From positions 124,001 through 188,000 of the forward strand of contig JANWJS010000020.1 of the NCBI GenBank assembly GCA_025451845.1: a stretch of DNA of 64,000 nt, given 5' to 3'. Position 1 is the stretch's first letter, and the number at the start of each line of letters is the position of its first letter. The notes under the pieces are model-generated. The model ran no database searches. It worked only from the letters and a program-made list of their open reading frames with translations, and was not told the origin of the DNA. Positions 17,171-24,670 of this stretch are shown in pieces. A program made the position numbers and the translations under genes. Source of the stretch: Steroidobacteraceae bacterium. GTDB taxonomy: Bacteria; Pseudomonadota; Gammaproteobacteria; Steroidobacterales; Steroidobacteraceae.

Positions 17171-17205
17171 AGGCACACGGATGTGCCCCGCCGCCGCAGG
17201 TGGCC
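17171..17205 (-). repeat. Repeat end module, copy C, downstream of mshG
   Basis: Read on the minus strand this is CCACCTGCGGCGGCGGGG followed by the 6-bp hairpin GGCACA-TCCG-TGTGCC. A 22-nt stretch is identical to the end modules of copies A (1657-1767) and B (57130-57237). Hairpins 1 and 2 of those copies are absent here. It begins 6 nt after the mshG stop, again in the orientation of the upstream gene. It may terminate or attenuate transcription between assembly genes and mshA. Confidence 0.65.
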
Positions 17206-17211
17206 ATCAAA

Positions 17212-18450
17212 TCAGTGGCCGGCGCCTGCCTTGGCGATCATGTTCCACATGGGCAGGAAGACCCCGAGCGCGAGGATGAGCACCATGGCGCCGACCACTA
17301 CGATCAGGATGGGCTCGATGGCCGAGGTCAGCGTGCTCAGGGCGAACTCGACCTCGCGCTCGTAGAATCCCGCGACCTCGTCGAGCAGCTGCGGCAGCTC
17401 GCCGGTTTCCTCGCCGACGGCGATCATCTGCAGCACCAGCGGTGGAAACATGCCGACGCCGGCCGCGGCGCGGCTGAGCGGCTCGCCCCGCTCCACCCGG
17501 TCCCGCAGGCGCAGCATGCGCTGGCCCATGAAGTCGTTACCGCAGACGCGCGCGATGATGGTGAGCGTCTCGAGCATGGGCATGCCTGCAGTGACGGCAA
17601 TGGACAGTGTGCGGCTCAGGCGCGCCAGGATGGCCTGGTGAGCCAGCGGCCCTATCACCGGCAGACGGAGGAGAAGCGCGTGCCACCGCAGCCGTCCGTT
17701 TGCGGTGCGCACGTAGGCTCGCACCGTGCCGAAAAGAGCCGCCGCCACGGCGAGCACCCAGTACCAATCGTGGCGAGCGATCTCGGATATGCCCATGATG
17801 ATGCGCGTGGGCAGGGGGATGTCATTCCCCAACGCGCGAAAGAGCGGCGCGAAGCGCGGAATCACGAAAGTGGTGATGACGCCGATTGCCGCGGCGATGG
17901 TCAGGATGACGATGAGTGGATAGCGCAAGGCGCTCTTGACCCGGTCCTGCAGATCGCGCTCCTGGCTCAGATACGCGCCGAGCCGCATGAATGCCGCCTC
18001 GAGCGTACCGGTCGCCTCGCCGACCGAGATGATGCCGAGATAGATCTCCGGGAAGATCTCCGGGTGGCGTCCGAAGCTCGTCGCCAGATCCCGGCCGGTC
18101 TCGAGGCCGCGCAGCACATCCTCCAGAGCTTGCCGCAGCACGATGTTGTGAGTAGATCCGACGAGCCCGCGCAGCCCACGCAGCAGCGGAATGCCGGACT
18201 TGACGATGGTGTACATCTGGCGCGTGAAGAGCACCAGGTCCGCCGTCTTGGGCTTTCCCACGCCCATGCGGCGCGCAAGCTCCGTGAGCGGCGCGGAGGC
18301 CACCGAGACCGCGGCGCTTGCTGCAATGCTGATCGGCGTGACGCCGTCCTGCTGCAGGCGGGCGGCAACCGCGTCTTCGGAGTCGCCCTCGACGCTGCCG
18401 CTCACCGGCTCGCCGCGGGCCGATCGTCCGCTATAAACGTACTGACTCAC
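17212..18450 (-). CDS. mshG: MSHA inner-membrane platform protein MshG (GspF/PilC family)
   Basis: 412 residues with two GspF domains, each with transmembrane helices (for example LIVILTIAAAIGVITTFVIP and ILIVVVGAMVLILALGVFLP). The conserved motifs are FTRQMYTIVKSGIPLLRGL and the second-domain equivalent LSRTLSIAVTAGMPMLETL. It forms the polytopic platform that couples the ATPase MshE to pilin polymerisation. It begins 25 nt after mshE. Length and order match MshG. It is followed by the repeat module and the mshA leader. Confidence 0.9.
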   Translation of the reverse strand: MSQYVYSGRSARGEPVSGSVEGDSEDAVAARLQQDGVTPISIAASAAVSVASAPLTELARRMGVGKPKTADLVLFTRQMYTIVKSGIPLLRGLRGLVGSTHNIVLRQALEDVLRGLETGRDLATSFGRHPEIFPEIYLGIISVGEATGTLEAAFMRLGAYLSQERDLQDRVKSALRYPLIVILTIAAAIGVITTFVIPRFAPLFRALGNDIPLPTRIIMGISEIARHDWYWVLAVAAALFGTVRAYVRTANGRLRWHALLLRLPVIGPLAHQAILARLSRTLSIAVTAGMPMLETLTIIARVCGNDFMGQRMLRLRDRVERGEPLSRAAAGVGMFPPLVLQMIAVGEETGELPQLLDEVAGFYEREVEFALSTLTSAIEPILIVVVGAMVLILALGVFLPMWNMIAKAGAGH

Positions 18451-18475
18451 GGCGGATCACGTTACAAGCGGCGCG

Positions 18476-20275
18476 CTAGTTGCCCGCGCCCATCGCGTCC
18501 GCCTGGAGAGCTTCCTCCAGCAGCGGATCGGCCGTCCGCGCGGTGGTGGGTGAGCCATCGTCTGCGTCAGCGCCGGTGATTACGCCCAGCGCTTCGGAGA
18601 CGCTCGTAACGCCGCGCAACGCGAGGTCAAGCGCGCCTCGCGTCAACGACGCGAAATTGGCGCGCGTGCGCGCGGCTTCTTCCAGCCGACCGAGATCGCC
18701 GCGCTGAATCGCATCGGTGAGTGTTCGATCGATCTCGAGCAACTCGTACACTGCGATGCGCCCGCGATAGCCGGTCAGGTTGCAATACGTGCAGCCGGAA
18801 CCGGCGCGAAACGAGGCGGCAGCCGTATCGGGTCCGAACCGCGCCTTGAGCAGCGCCGCTTCGTGCGGCCCGGCCTGTACGGGACGCGCGCAGTTCTCGC
18901 ACACGCGCCGCAACAGTCGCTGCGCGACGATGGCATGGACGGCCGCGGCGATCATGTATCCCGGCGCTCCCATGTCGAGCAGGCGATGCACAGTGGCGAC
19001 CGCGCTCATCGTGTGCAGAGTCGAGAAGACCAGATGGCCGGTGATCGCCGCCCGCAGCCCGATCTCGACGGTTTCGCTATCGCGCATCTCGCCGACCAGG
19101 ATGACGTCGGGATCCTGCCGCAACGTCGTGCGCAGCACGCGGGCGAAATCCAACCCGATTTTCGCGTTGACCTGCACTTGATTGATGCGGTCGAGGCGGT
19201 ATTCCACCGGGTCCTCGACCGTGATGATTTTGGTATCCGGCTGATTCAGGTGCTGCAGCGCTGAATACAGGGTCGTGGTCTTGCCGCTGCCCGTGGGGCC
19301 CGTCACGAGCACCATGCCCGCGCTGCGTTCGATGAGCAGGCGAAAGCGTTCGAGCAGTGCCGGCGGCATCCCGACCTTATCGAGGCTCATGAGACTGGAA
19401 GACTGGTCGAGCAGCCGCATCACGACGGACTCGCCGTGTTGGGTGGGCATGGTCGACAGGCGGACGTCGATGGCCTTGCCGCTGATCTTTACGGAAAATC
19501 GTCCGTCCTGAGGCAGACGCTTCTCCGCGATGTCGAGCCCGCCCATCAGCTTCAGGCGTGTCGTGAGCGCGCCTGCCACGCGGCGGCCGCCATCGATCAC
19601 CTGCTCCTGCAGATGACCATCGACACGCTGACGCACGCGCAGGGCACTGTCGCCGGGCTCGATGTGCACGTCCGATGCGCCAACCTGCATCGCGTCGTGA
19701 AACATAGTCTGGATGAGCCGGATGATGGGAGCATCGGGCGAGCCTTCTTCAGCCGCCAGCCGCTCGATATCGATGTCTGCTTCTCGCAGCTCCTCACCCA
19801 CCTGCTGAGCGATCGAGGCGATTTCATCCGTGCGCCGGTAAACGGCATCGATTGTCCGCAGCAGATCCGCCTCCTTGACCAGCGCGAGGCGGATCGGGCG
19901 CTTCAGTGCGGCGGCGAGCTCGTCGTAGGCCAGGAGATCCGTGGGATCCGCCATGGCGACCAGGGCGCCGGCCTCGTCCGCCTGCAACACCAGACCCCGG
20001 GAGCGCCGGGCCTGTGCTTCGGGCAGCAGCCGTACCGCGTCGGGTGCAAGCTGCACCTGCCGCAGGTCCATGAAGGGGATGCGCAGGTGCTTGGCCAGCG
20101 CCTCGTGAAAGGCCTGCTCGGTCACCATGCCGAGGTCCGTCAGCACCCGGCCGAGCCGCCGGCCGCTGCGAGCCTGCTCGGCGAGCGCAGTCTTCAGCTG
20201 GTGCTCGTTGATGAGCTTCTGCTCGAGCAGCAGCTCCCCGACGCGAACCCGTTTGCGCCGTGGCGGGTCGCTCAC
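18476..20275 (-). CDS. mshE: MSHA pilus assembly ATPase MshE with c-di-GMP-binding MshEN domain
   Basis: A 599-residue GspE-type secretion ATPase that powers pilus extension. The N-terminus (about 10-50: RVGELLLEQKLINEHQL, then RRLGRVLTDLG) fits the two-part MshEN motif known to bind c-di-GMP. Walker A is GPTGSGKT at 326-333. Walker B and His box follow in LVGEMRDSETVEIGLRAA and HLVFSTLHT. A CxxC pair (CENC, CTYC) forms the zinc site. It overlaps the secretin gene by 4 bp. Vibrio operons have mshM and mshN between mshL and mshE; both are absent here. Confidence 0.92.
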   Translation of the reverse strand: MSDPPRRKRVRVGELLLEQKLINEHQLKTALAEQARSGRRLGRVLTDLGMVTEQAFHEALAKHLRIPFMDLRQVQLAPDAVRLLPEAQARRSRGLVLQADEAGALVAMADPTDLLAYDELAAALKRPIRLALVKEADLLRTIDAVYRRTDEIASIAQQVGEELREADIDIERLAAEEGSPDAPIIRLIQTMFHDAMQVGASDVHIEPGDSALRVRQRVDGHLQEQVIDGGRRVAGALTTRLKLMGGLDIAEKRLPQDGRFSVKISGKAIDVRLSTMPTQHGESVVMRLLDQSSSLMSLDKVGMPPALLERFRLLIERSAGMVLVTGPTGSGKTTTLYSALQHLNQPDTKIITVEDPVEYRLDRINQVQVNAKIGLDFARVLRTTLRQDPDVILVGEMRDSETVEIGLRAAITGHLVFSTLHTMSAVATVHRLLDMGAPGYMIAAAVHAIVAQRLLRRVCENCARPVQAGPHEAALLKARFGPDTAAASFRAGSGCTYCNLTGYRGRIAVYELLEIDRTLTDAIQRGDLGRLEEAARTRANFASLTRGALDLALRGVTSVSEALGVITGADADDGSPTTARTADPLLEEALQADAMGAGN

Positions 20276-22116
20276 GGCGCCTTGCCTTCCATCGCGGGCG
20301 ACTCCTGGATGATCTTCGGCCAGTCGCCGCCGTTCACCACCATCGCCCGTAACAGAATCACGAGCTCTACCTTGCTCTTGGTGTCCTGCTCACTGCGAAA
20401 GAGCCGGCCGACTGCGGGAATGTCGCCCAGGAGCGGAGTCTTGTACTGCTGCTTGTTCACCGTGTCCTGCATCAGGCCGCCGATCACGATGACCTGGCCG
20501 CTGCGCGCCCGTACCATGCTGTCGGATTCCCGTACGGAGCTCTGGGCCATGGGCAGTACGTCAGCGCTGCCCTGTATTTCGAGAGTCACGGTCTGCGTGG
20601 TCACCACGCTGACGATGGGGTGGATGTGCAGCAGCACGTCTCCGTGGGCCCCGATCTGCGGCGTCACATCGAGGGCCACGCCGGAGAAGAAAGGCGTCAG
20701 GCTCACGTTGTTCGAGATCGTGGGCGTGGTGGCGCTGATCACCGTGTTGCTCTGCACACCGGTGACGTAGAATTGGTCGACCCCGGCCTTGATGATCGCC
20801 TTCTGGTTGTCGAGTGTGGCGACCCGCGGGCTCGACAGCACATGGGTATTGCCCTCGGTGCTCAGAAGCTGAATGAAGGCGTCGAAGTTGGTGAAATCAG
20901 CCGCCAGGGTGAACGCGCCGCCGAGAGGGTTGGTGGTGAGGCTGGTGATCGGATTCCCCGGTCCCACGGTCACCGGCGAGGTGCCGGGGGGGGTGAGTGC
21001 GTTGGCGGTGCCGAAGCCGTTCTGCGGGCTGCTCTGGCCGATCAAATAGTGGCTCGCGCCCAGCGCCATGACCTGGGTCCAGTTGATGCCCGCCTGGTAG
21101 GCATGGTCGAGGTCCACCTCGATGATCTTCGCCTCGAGCAGCACCTGCCGCGTGACGGTCGCCTCGGTGCTGCGCAGATAGTCGTTCACCTCGGCCAGCT
21201 GTTCCGGCAGCGCGCGCACCACGATGATTCCGGACTGCGGGTCGATGATGACTTTCCGTCCGGGCCCGTTGCCAATCATGGCGTGCAGGTTCGCTTCGAG
21301 GTTACCCCAGAAATCCGAGTCGTCGCGCGTCATCACCGACGTACCTGTCGTGTCGATCGTCGCTTTGTCATCGCCGTTACCGACCGTGGCGGTAGTCGGG
21401 GACTGAGTTTGAGCGGTCTGGGCGCCGCCGTACTGGGTGTTGAAATTGCCCTGGGTGACCTGTCCGGAGCTGATGAGAGTGTTGGATACCCCATAGCGCC
21501 GCACGTCGAGGTAGCTGATGTGGAAGATGCGCGTCTGCAGGGCGGCGGGCAGGATTAGATAACCGGCGGCGGTGCGTCGGTAGTCGATACCGTACAAGTC
21601 TCGTGTCGCATCCAGCAGCTGCTGCAGCGTCACCTTCTTGAGAGATATGGTGACACGGCTGGTGACGTCGGGATGCACGAGGATGTTGTACGGAGTGTTC
21701 TCGACGAGACCCTCGAAGAACACGCTCGCGGGGGCACCGATCACATCCACGCCGAAGAGTGGCTCGCCGGCGGGTTGCGAGGCCGAGACGGCGCCCGCGC
21801 AGCCCTCGAGCCGCGGTTCGGGCGCATATACGAATCGCTCGTGCGTACCACGGGAGTAGCGAACGCCCGCGGCTGAGATGTCTCGGATCAGCGCGCCGTC
21901 GAGGCGGTCGCCGACATGTACGAGCCGGTCGTCCGCGATAGCCACGAAGACTCCGGCGTGACAAAGCACTCCTTCGAGCTGCAGCCCGCTTCCGGGCACA
22001 TGGGCGCCCGGGGTGGGTGGTCGGGTCGGATCAGTGAAAGACTCAGTGCGTGCGCTGCCGGCCGCGGTGTACGCGAACAGCAGCCCCAATACGGTGATCG
22101 CGAATCTGCGGCTCAT
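20272..22116 (-). CDS. mshL: MshK-MshL fusion: MSHA outer-membrane secretin
   Basis: 614 residues from the ATG at 22116, which overlaps the mshJ stop (ATGA). A signal-like N-terminus (RFAITVLGLLFAYTAAGSA) is followed by DPTRPP at 29-34 and a strand-rich segment to about residue 95. This is the hallmark of the separate protein MshK. From about 118 the MshL pattern begins: GVDVIGAPASVFFEGLVENT, then VTLQQLLDATRDLYG and LPAALQTRIFHISYLDVRR. The C-terminal secretin domain has LSSPRVATLDNQKA and VIGGLMQDTVNKQQYKTPLL. It forms the outer-membrane pore for the pilus. No standalone mshK is present, so fusion is the simplest reading. Confidence 0.88.
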   Translation of the reverse strand: MSRRFAITVLGLLFAYTAAGSARTESFTDPTRPPTPGAHVPGSGLQLEGVLCHAGVFVAIADDRLVHVGDRLDGALIRDISAAGVRYSRGTHERFVYAPEPRLEGCAGAVSASQPAGEPLFGVDVIGAPASVFFEGLVENTPYNILVHPDVTSRVTISLKKVTLQQLLDATRDLYGIDYRRTAAGYLILPAALQTRIFHISYLDVRRYGVSNTLISSGQVTQGNFNTQYGGAQTAQTQSPTTATVGNGDDKATIDTTGTSVMTRDDSDFWGNLEANLHAMIGNGPGRKVIIDPQSGIIVVRALPEQLAEVNDYLRSTEATVTRQVLLEAKIIEVDLDHAYQAGINWTQVMALGASHYLIGQSSPQNGFGTANALTPPGTSPVTVGPGNPITSLTTNPLGGAFTLAADFTNFDAFIQLLSTEGNTHVLSSPRVATLDNQKAIIKAGVDQFYVTGVQSNTVISATTPTISNNVSLTPFFSGVALDVTPQIGAHGDVLLHIHPIVSVVTTQTVTLEIQGSADVLPMAQSSVRESDSMVRARSGQVIVIGGLMQDTVNKQQYKTPLLGDIPAVGRLFRSEQDTKSKVELVILLRAMVVNGGDWPKIIQESPAMEGKAP

Positions 22117-22838
22117 AGATCGATCCAGTCGCGGCTCATGCTCACGGTGCCGAGCCTGACGGTCACTCGGGTGGTCGGGTAGTGGGTCGCATCCAGCGTG
22201 AGGCTCTGCCAGTAGAAGTGCCATTGCAGGCCCTCGAGGACCTGCAGGTATGTCAGCACGTCGAGATAACTCCCCTGGAGGACCATCTCGACGGAGTGGA
22301 CGTAGGGACCCTCGGAGGAGTGGGTGAAGTCAGCGGAGGGCACAGTCTGCGACGCGTCCGAAACGGAGTCGGAAGGCTGTGCCGCAGCGCCCTTGCCGTT
22401 CGGACCGGCCGGGCTGTCTGCGCCGTCGATCAGCGCATGAGGCGCAAGACTTCGCAGGCTGATCAGCGTCACCCCCCGCTGCCGGCTCAACACGTCGTGG
22501 ATCACCTGCGTCATTCGTTGCGGTGGAATCAGGCCGGCGGATCGGGAGTTGAGGCGGGCGGTAACCTGGCTGAGCTGCGCGGCGAGTGCGATCGTGCGCT
22601 GCAAGGTCGCGCCGGTCGCATCGGAGCCGTCCTCTGCAGCCGCCGTATCAGTGATGGTCGTAGCTATTTGCGTCAACTGCTGCGCGAGTTGTGTTCTGCG
22701 TATCTCGAGTCGCTTGAACACGAGAACATTGAACAGGGCAATCAGTACCACGAGCGCCGCGGCGCTCGAGAGGACGCGCTCCCGCAGGCTCAATCCGTCG
22801 AACCGCGCCGCCAGAGCCCTGAGACCGCGGAGATTCAC
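22113..22838 (-). CDS. mshJ: MSHA biogenesis protein MshJ (PilO-like)
   Basis: 241 residues, one N-terminal transmembrane helix (VLSSAAALVVLIALFNVLVF, about 23-42), a coiled-coil (LEIRRTQLAQQLTQIATTI) and a C-terminal ferredoxin-like region. This is the PilO/GspM architecture. The segment RQRGVTLISLRSLAPHAL and the final LQWHFYWQSLTLDATHYPTT fit MshJ. It forms the inner-membrane alignment complex with the PilN-like and MshI proteins encoded just upstream. It overlaps both neighbours by 4 bp. Confidence 0.85.
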   Translation of the reverse strand: MNLRGLRALAARFDGLSLRERVLSSAAALVVLIALFNVLVFKRLEIRRTQLAQQLTQIATTITDTAAAEDGSDATGATLQRTIALAAQLSQVTARLNSRSAGLIPPQRMTQVIHDVLSRQRGVTLISLRSLAPHALIDGADSPAGPNGKGAAAQPSDSVSDASQTVPSADFTHSSEGPYVHSVEMVLQGSYLDVLTYLQVLEGLQWHFYWQSLTLDATHYPTTRVTVRLGTVSMSRDWIDL

Positions 22839-23506
22839 GGCCCGCGCTCCTGCGTGTCTGCCAGCTGCTGCGGGGCACCTGCCGCCCCTTCCGCTCGGAA
22901 CTTGAACGCTTGTGGGGACGGGACGGCGTGTCCGGACGCCGCGTGGTTCGTATCGGGTCGCTCGATCACGAGACTATCGAACCGGATGTTCGCGAGCGCG
23001 GGCTCGGTGGCAAGAACATGCAGGTAGCGCGGCAGCCTCTCGGGGCTGACCACCTGGCCCCCGAGGCTCGTCGCGCCGGTCAGATCCGAGAGGGTGATCT
23101 CTCGCAGCCACAGGCCCGGCATGGGATGTCGCGCCAGGGCCGCGAGCGGCGCCGAGAAGCCGTTCGTGTTGCCGGCAGCGCCCGCCTGCAGCAGTGCGAG
23201 CGCACGCTGCCGTGCCGCAAGCTGCGCACTGAGCGCCTCGACACGGAATTTCAGGTCCGCCGCGTTGGCGCCGGCGCCCGACAGGGAGCCGAGCGAGCTC
23301 AGCATCGTCTGTTGGGCATCCTGCTGGCGCTGCAAGTCGCCGACTGCGCGCTGCAGCCGATCGACTTGCCAGGTGCCGAACCCCCAGATGACCGCAAAGC
23401 CGCAGCAGAGTGCAATCGCGGCCAGGGCGAGCGTAGCGGATCCAAACGGACGCCAGGCCGGCGCGGTCTCCTGGTAGAGATTGATCTGCTGTCGCGGCTG
23501 CTTCAT
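22835..23506 (-). CDS. PilN-domain MSHA assembly protein
   Basis: 223 residues with the PilN start QQINLYQETAP, one transmembrane helix (ATLALAAIALCCGFAVIWGF, about 25-44), a coiled coil and a periplasmic domain. The INLY motif is the peptide that docks onto the PilM/MshI-type actin-like protein. It overlaps mshI and mshJ by 4 bp each. In some genomes this gene is called mshI2; I leave the symbol blank because naming varies. Confidence 0.82.
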   Translation of the reverse strand: MKQPRQQINLYQETAPAWRPFGSATLALAAIALCCGFAVIWGFGTWQVDRLQRAVGDLQRQQDAQQTMLSSLGSLSGAGANAADLKFRVEALSAQLAARQRALALLQAGAAGNTNGFSAPLAALARHPMPGLWLREITLSDLTGATSLGGQVVSPERLPRYLHVLATEPALANIRFDSLVIERPDTNHAASGHAVPSPQAFKFRAEGAAGAPQQLADTQERGP

Positions 23507-24438
23507 GCCCGGCCCCGCTCGCTGCGCAGCGCGGCCCCGAGGGCCAGCAGTCCCGGCCAGCGCGTGTCGGGCTCGATGCCGTCGGCGATGTCGAAGAGAT
23601 CCGGCACCTCGAGCAGCGTGACCGAATGCCCGGTCGCGGTGCCAAGGTCGCCGAGCAGCCGCTCCGCACGGTCATCGCCGGAGGCAACTACCACTTCCGT
23701 GATCGCGGCACGATCGAAGTGACTTTCGTAGTAGTCGAGTGAGCGCTGCAGCTCGAGGGCCAGAGAGGGCACATCGACTTCAGCCGCCTCACTGGGCGAT
23801 CCCATCGCGCGACGGGCGAGATCGATGCGCCGGGCGAGATAAAGAACGCCTCGGCAGGTCAGTGTCAGTTGCGCGAAGGTGTCGCTGAGCGCGATCAGGG
23901 CGACGCCCTGCTCATCCTGCGGCAGAAGGGCTGCGACGTTGCGCAGGCACATCTCCGGGATGTCCACACAATCGAAGCCACGCACGCGCGGCTTGACCAG
24001 GCTCACCACGCGCCGCACGGCATCGGCGCGTGCCGCGACGGCATAGATCATCCGGGACTCGACGTAACGGGCCTGCTCGGGGATGTCGAACACATCGACG
24101 ATCGCCTCGCTCGGCGGAAAGTTGATGATGTCCTTGAGTTTCCAGCGTACCGCGCCGCGCAGCTCGTCCGGCTGGACTTCGGGCGCTTCGACCTGCACCA
24201 GTTGATACGCGTCGGTGCTCAACACCGCGCTCACGGCGGCGTGCGCGAGCTCGCGATTGTGGGCGAGGGGGGCGAGAACGTGCTCGGCGCGGATCTCCAG
24301 CGATGGATGAACCGCGCAGTGCCGCAGCAGCGGTCGCTCTGATTTAGCGGTACGCACGATTGCCAGCGCGGTCTCGCGGTCCGCCGGCATGAAGCCGACC
24401 CGCCAACCGTTGGCCTGCGCTCGATTGAACAGCGACAA
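23503..24438 (-). CDS. mshI: MSHA biogenesis protein MshI (PilM-like)
   Basis: 311 residues. First gene of the operon as visible; its start is a TTG at 24438 with a weak GGGG upstream, so the exact N-terminus is uncertain. Conserved segments include DELRGAVRWKLKDIINFPPS and DYYESHFDRAAITEVVVASG, typical of MshI and distantly of PilM actin-like ATPases. It is cytoplasmic and recruits the PilN/PilO-like pair. Confidence 0.83.
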   Translation of the reverse strand: MSLFNRAQANGWRVGFMPADRETALAIVRTAKSERPLLRHCAVHPSLEIRAEHVLAPLAHNRELAHAAVSAVLSTDAYQLVQVEAPEVQPDELRGAVRWKLKDIINFPPSEAIVDVFDIPEQARYVESRMIYAVAARADAVRRVVSLVKPRVRGFDCVDIPEMCLRNVAALLPQDEQGVALIALSDTFAQLTLTCRGVLYLARRIDLARRAMGSPSEAAEVDVPSLALELQRSLDYYESHFDRAAITEVVVASGDDRAERLLGDLGTATGHSVTLLEVPDLFDIADGIEPDTRWPGLLALGAALRSERGRA

Positions 24439-24670
24439 GAGCTTACCCCGAGACGCGACTGCGGCGATTGGCGTGCAGTCGCGCGATAGCCAGCGAGCCT
24501 AAGGCTCGTATTCATTGCGTTTGTCTCATCACGAGCGGGGGCTCAGGCGTGCGAGACTTAACAGAATCAATGGGCCACAGGCTGCAGCCCAGCCGAACTG
24601 AGCAATGGCTCACAGGTGCCGGCGCCGCGACCGGCCAACACGCCGCCGCGGCGGGTGCGGCGTCGGCCCG
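24439..24670 (-). promoter_or_regulatory. Upstream region of the MSHA operon
   Basis: 232 bp between the clcA stop and mshI. It should contain the main msh promoter, because the upstream gene is unrelated though co-directional. A perfect inverted repeat GAGCCT-A-AGGCTC lies at 24496-24508, about 60 bp before the mshI start, and could be an operator. GC-rich palindromes near 24620-24670 may terminate incoming or outgoing transcription. No convincing -35/-10 pair seen. Confidence 0.35.

Noticed and set aside
17140-18579. Plus-strand frame of 479 codons opposite mshG
   Set aside because: Antisense shadow of the conserved GspF-family gene.
24231-24515. Minus-strand frame starting MNTSLRLAGY upstream of mshI in another frame
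   Set aside because: It overlaps the mshI coding sequence out of frame, has arginine/serine-rich composition and no family resemblance.
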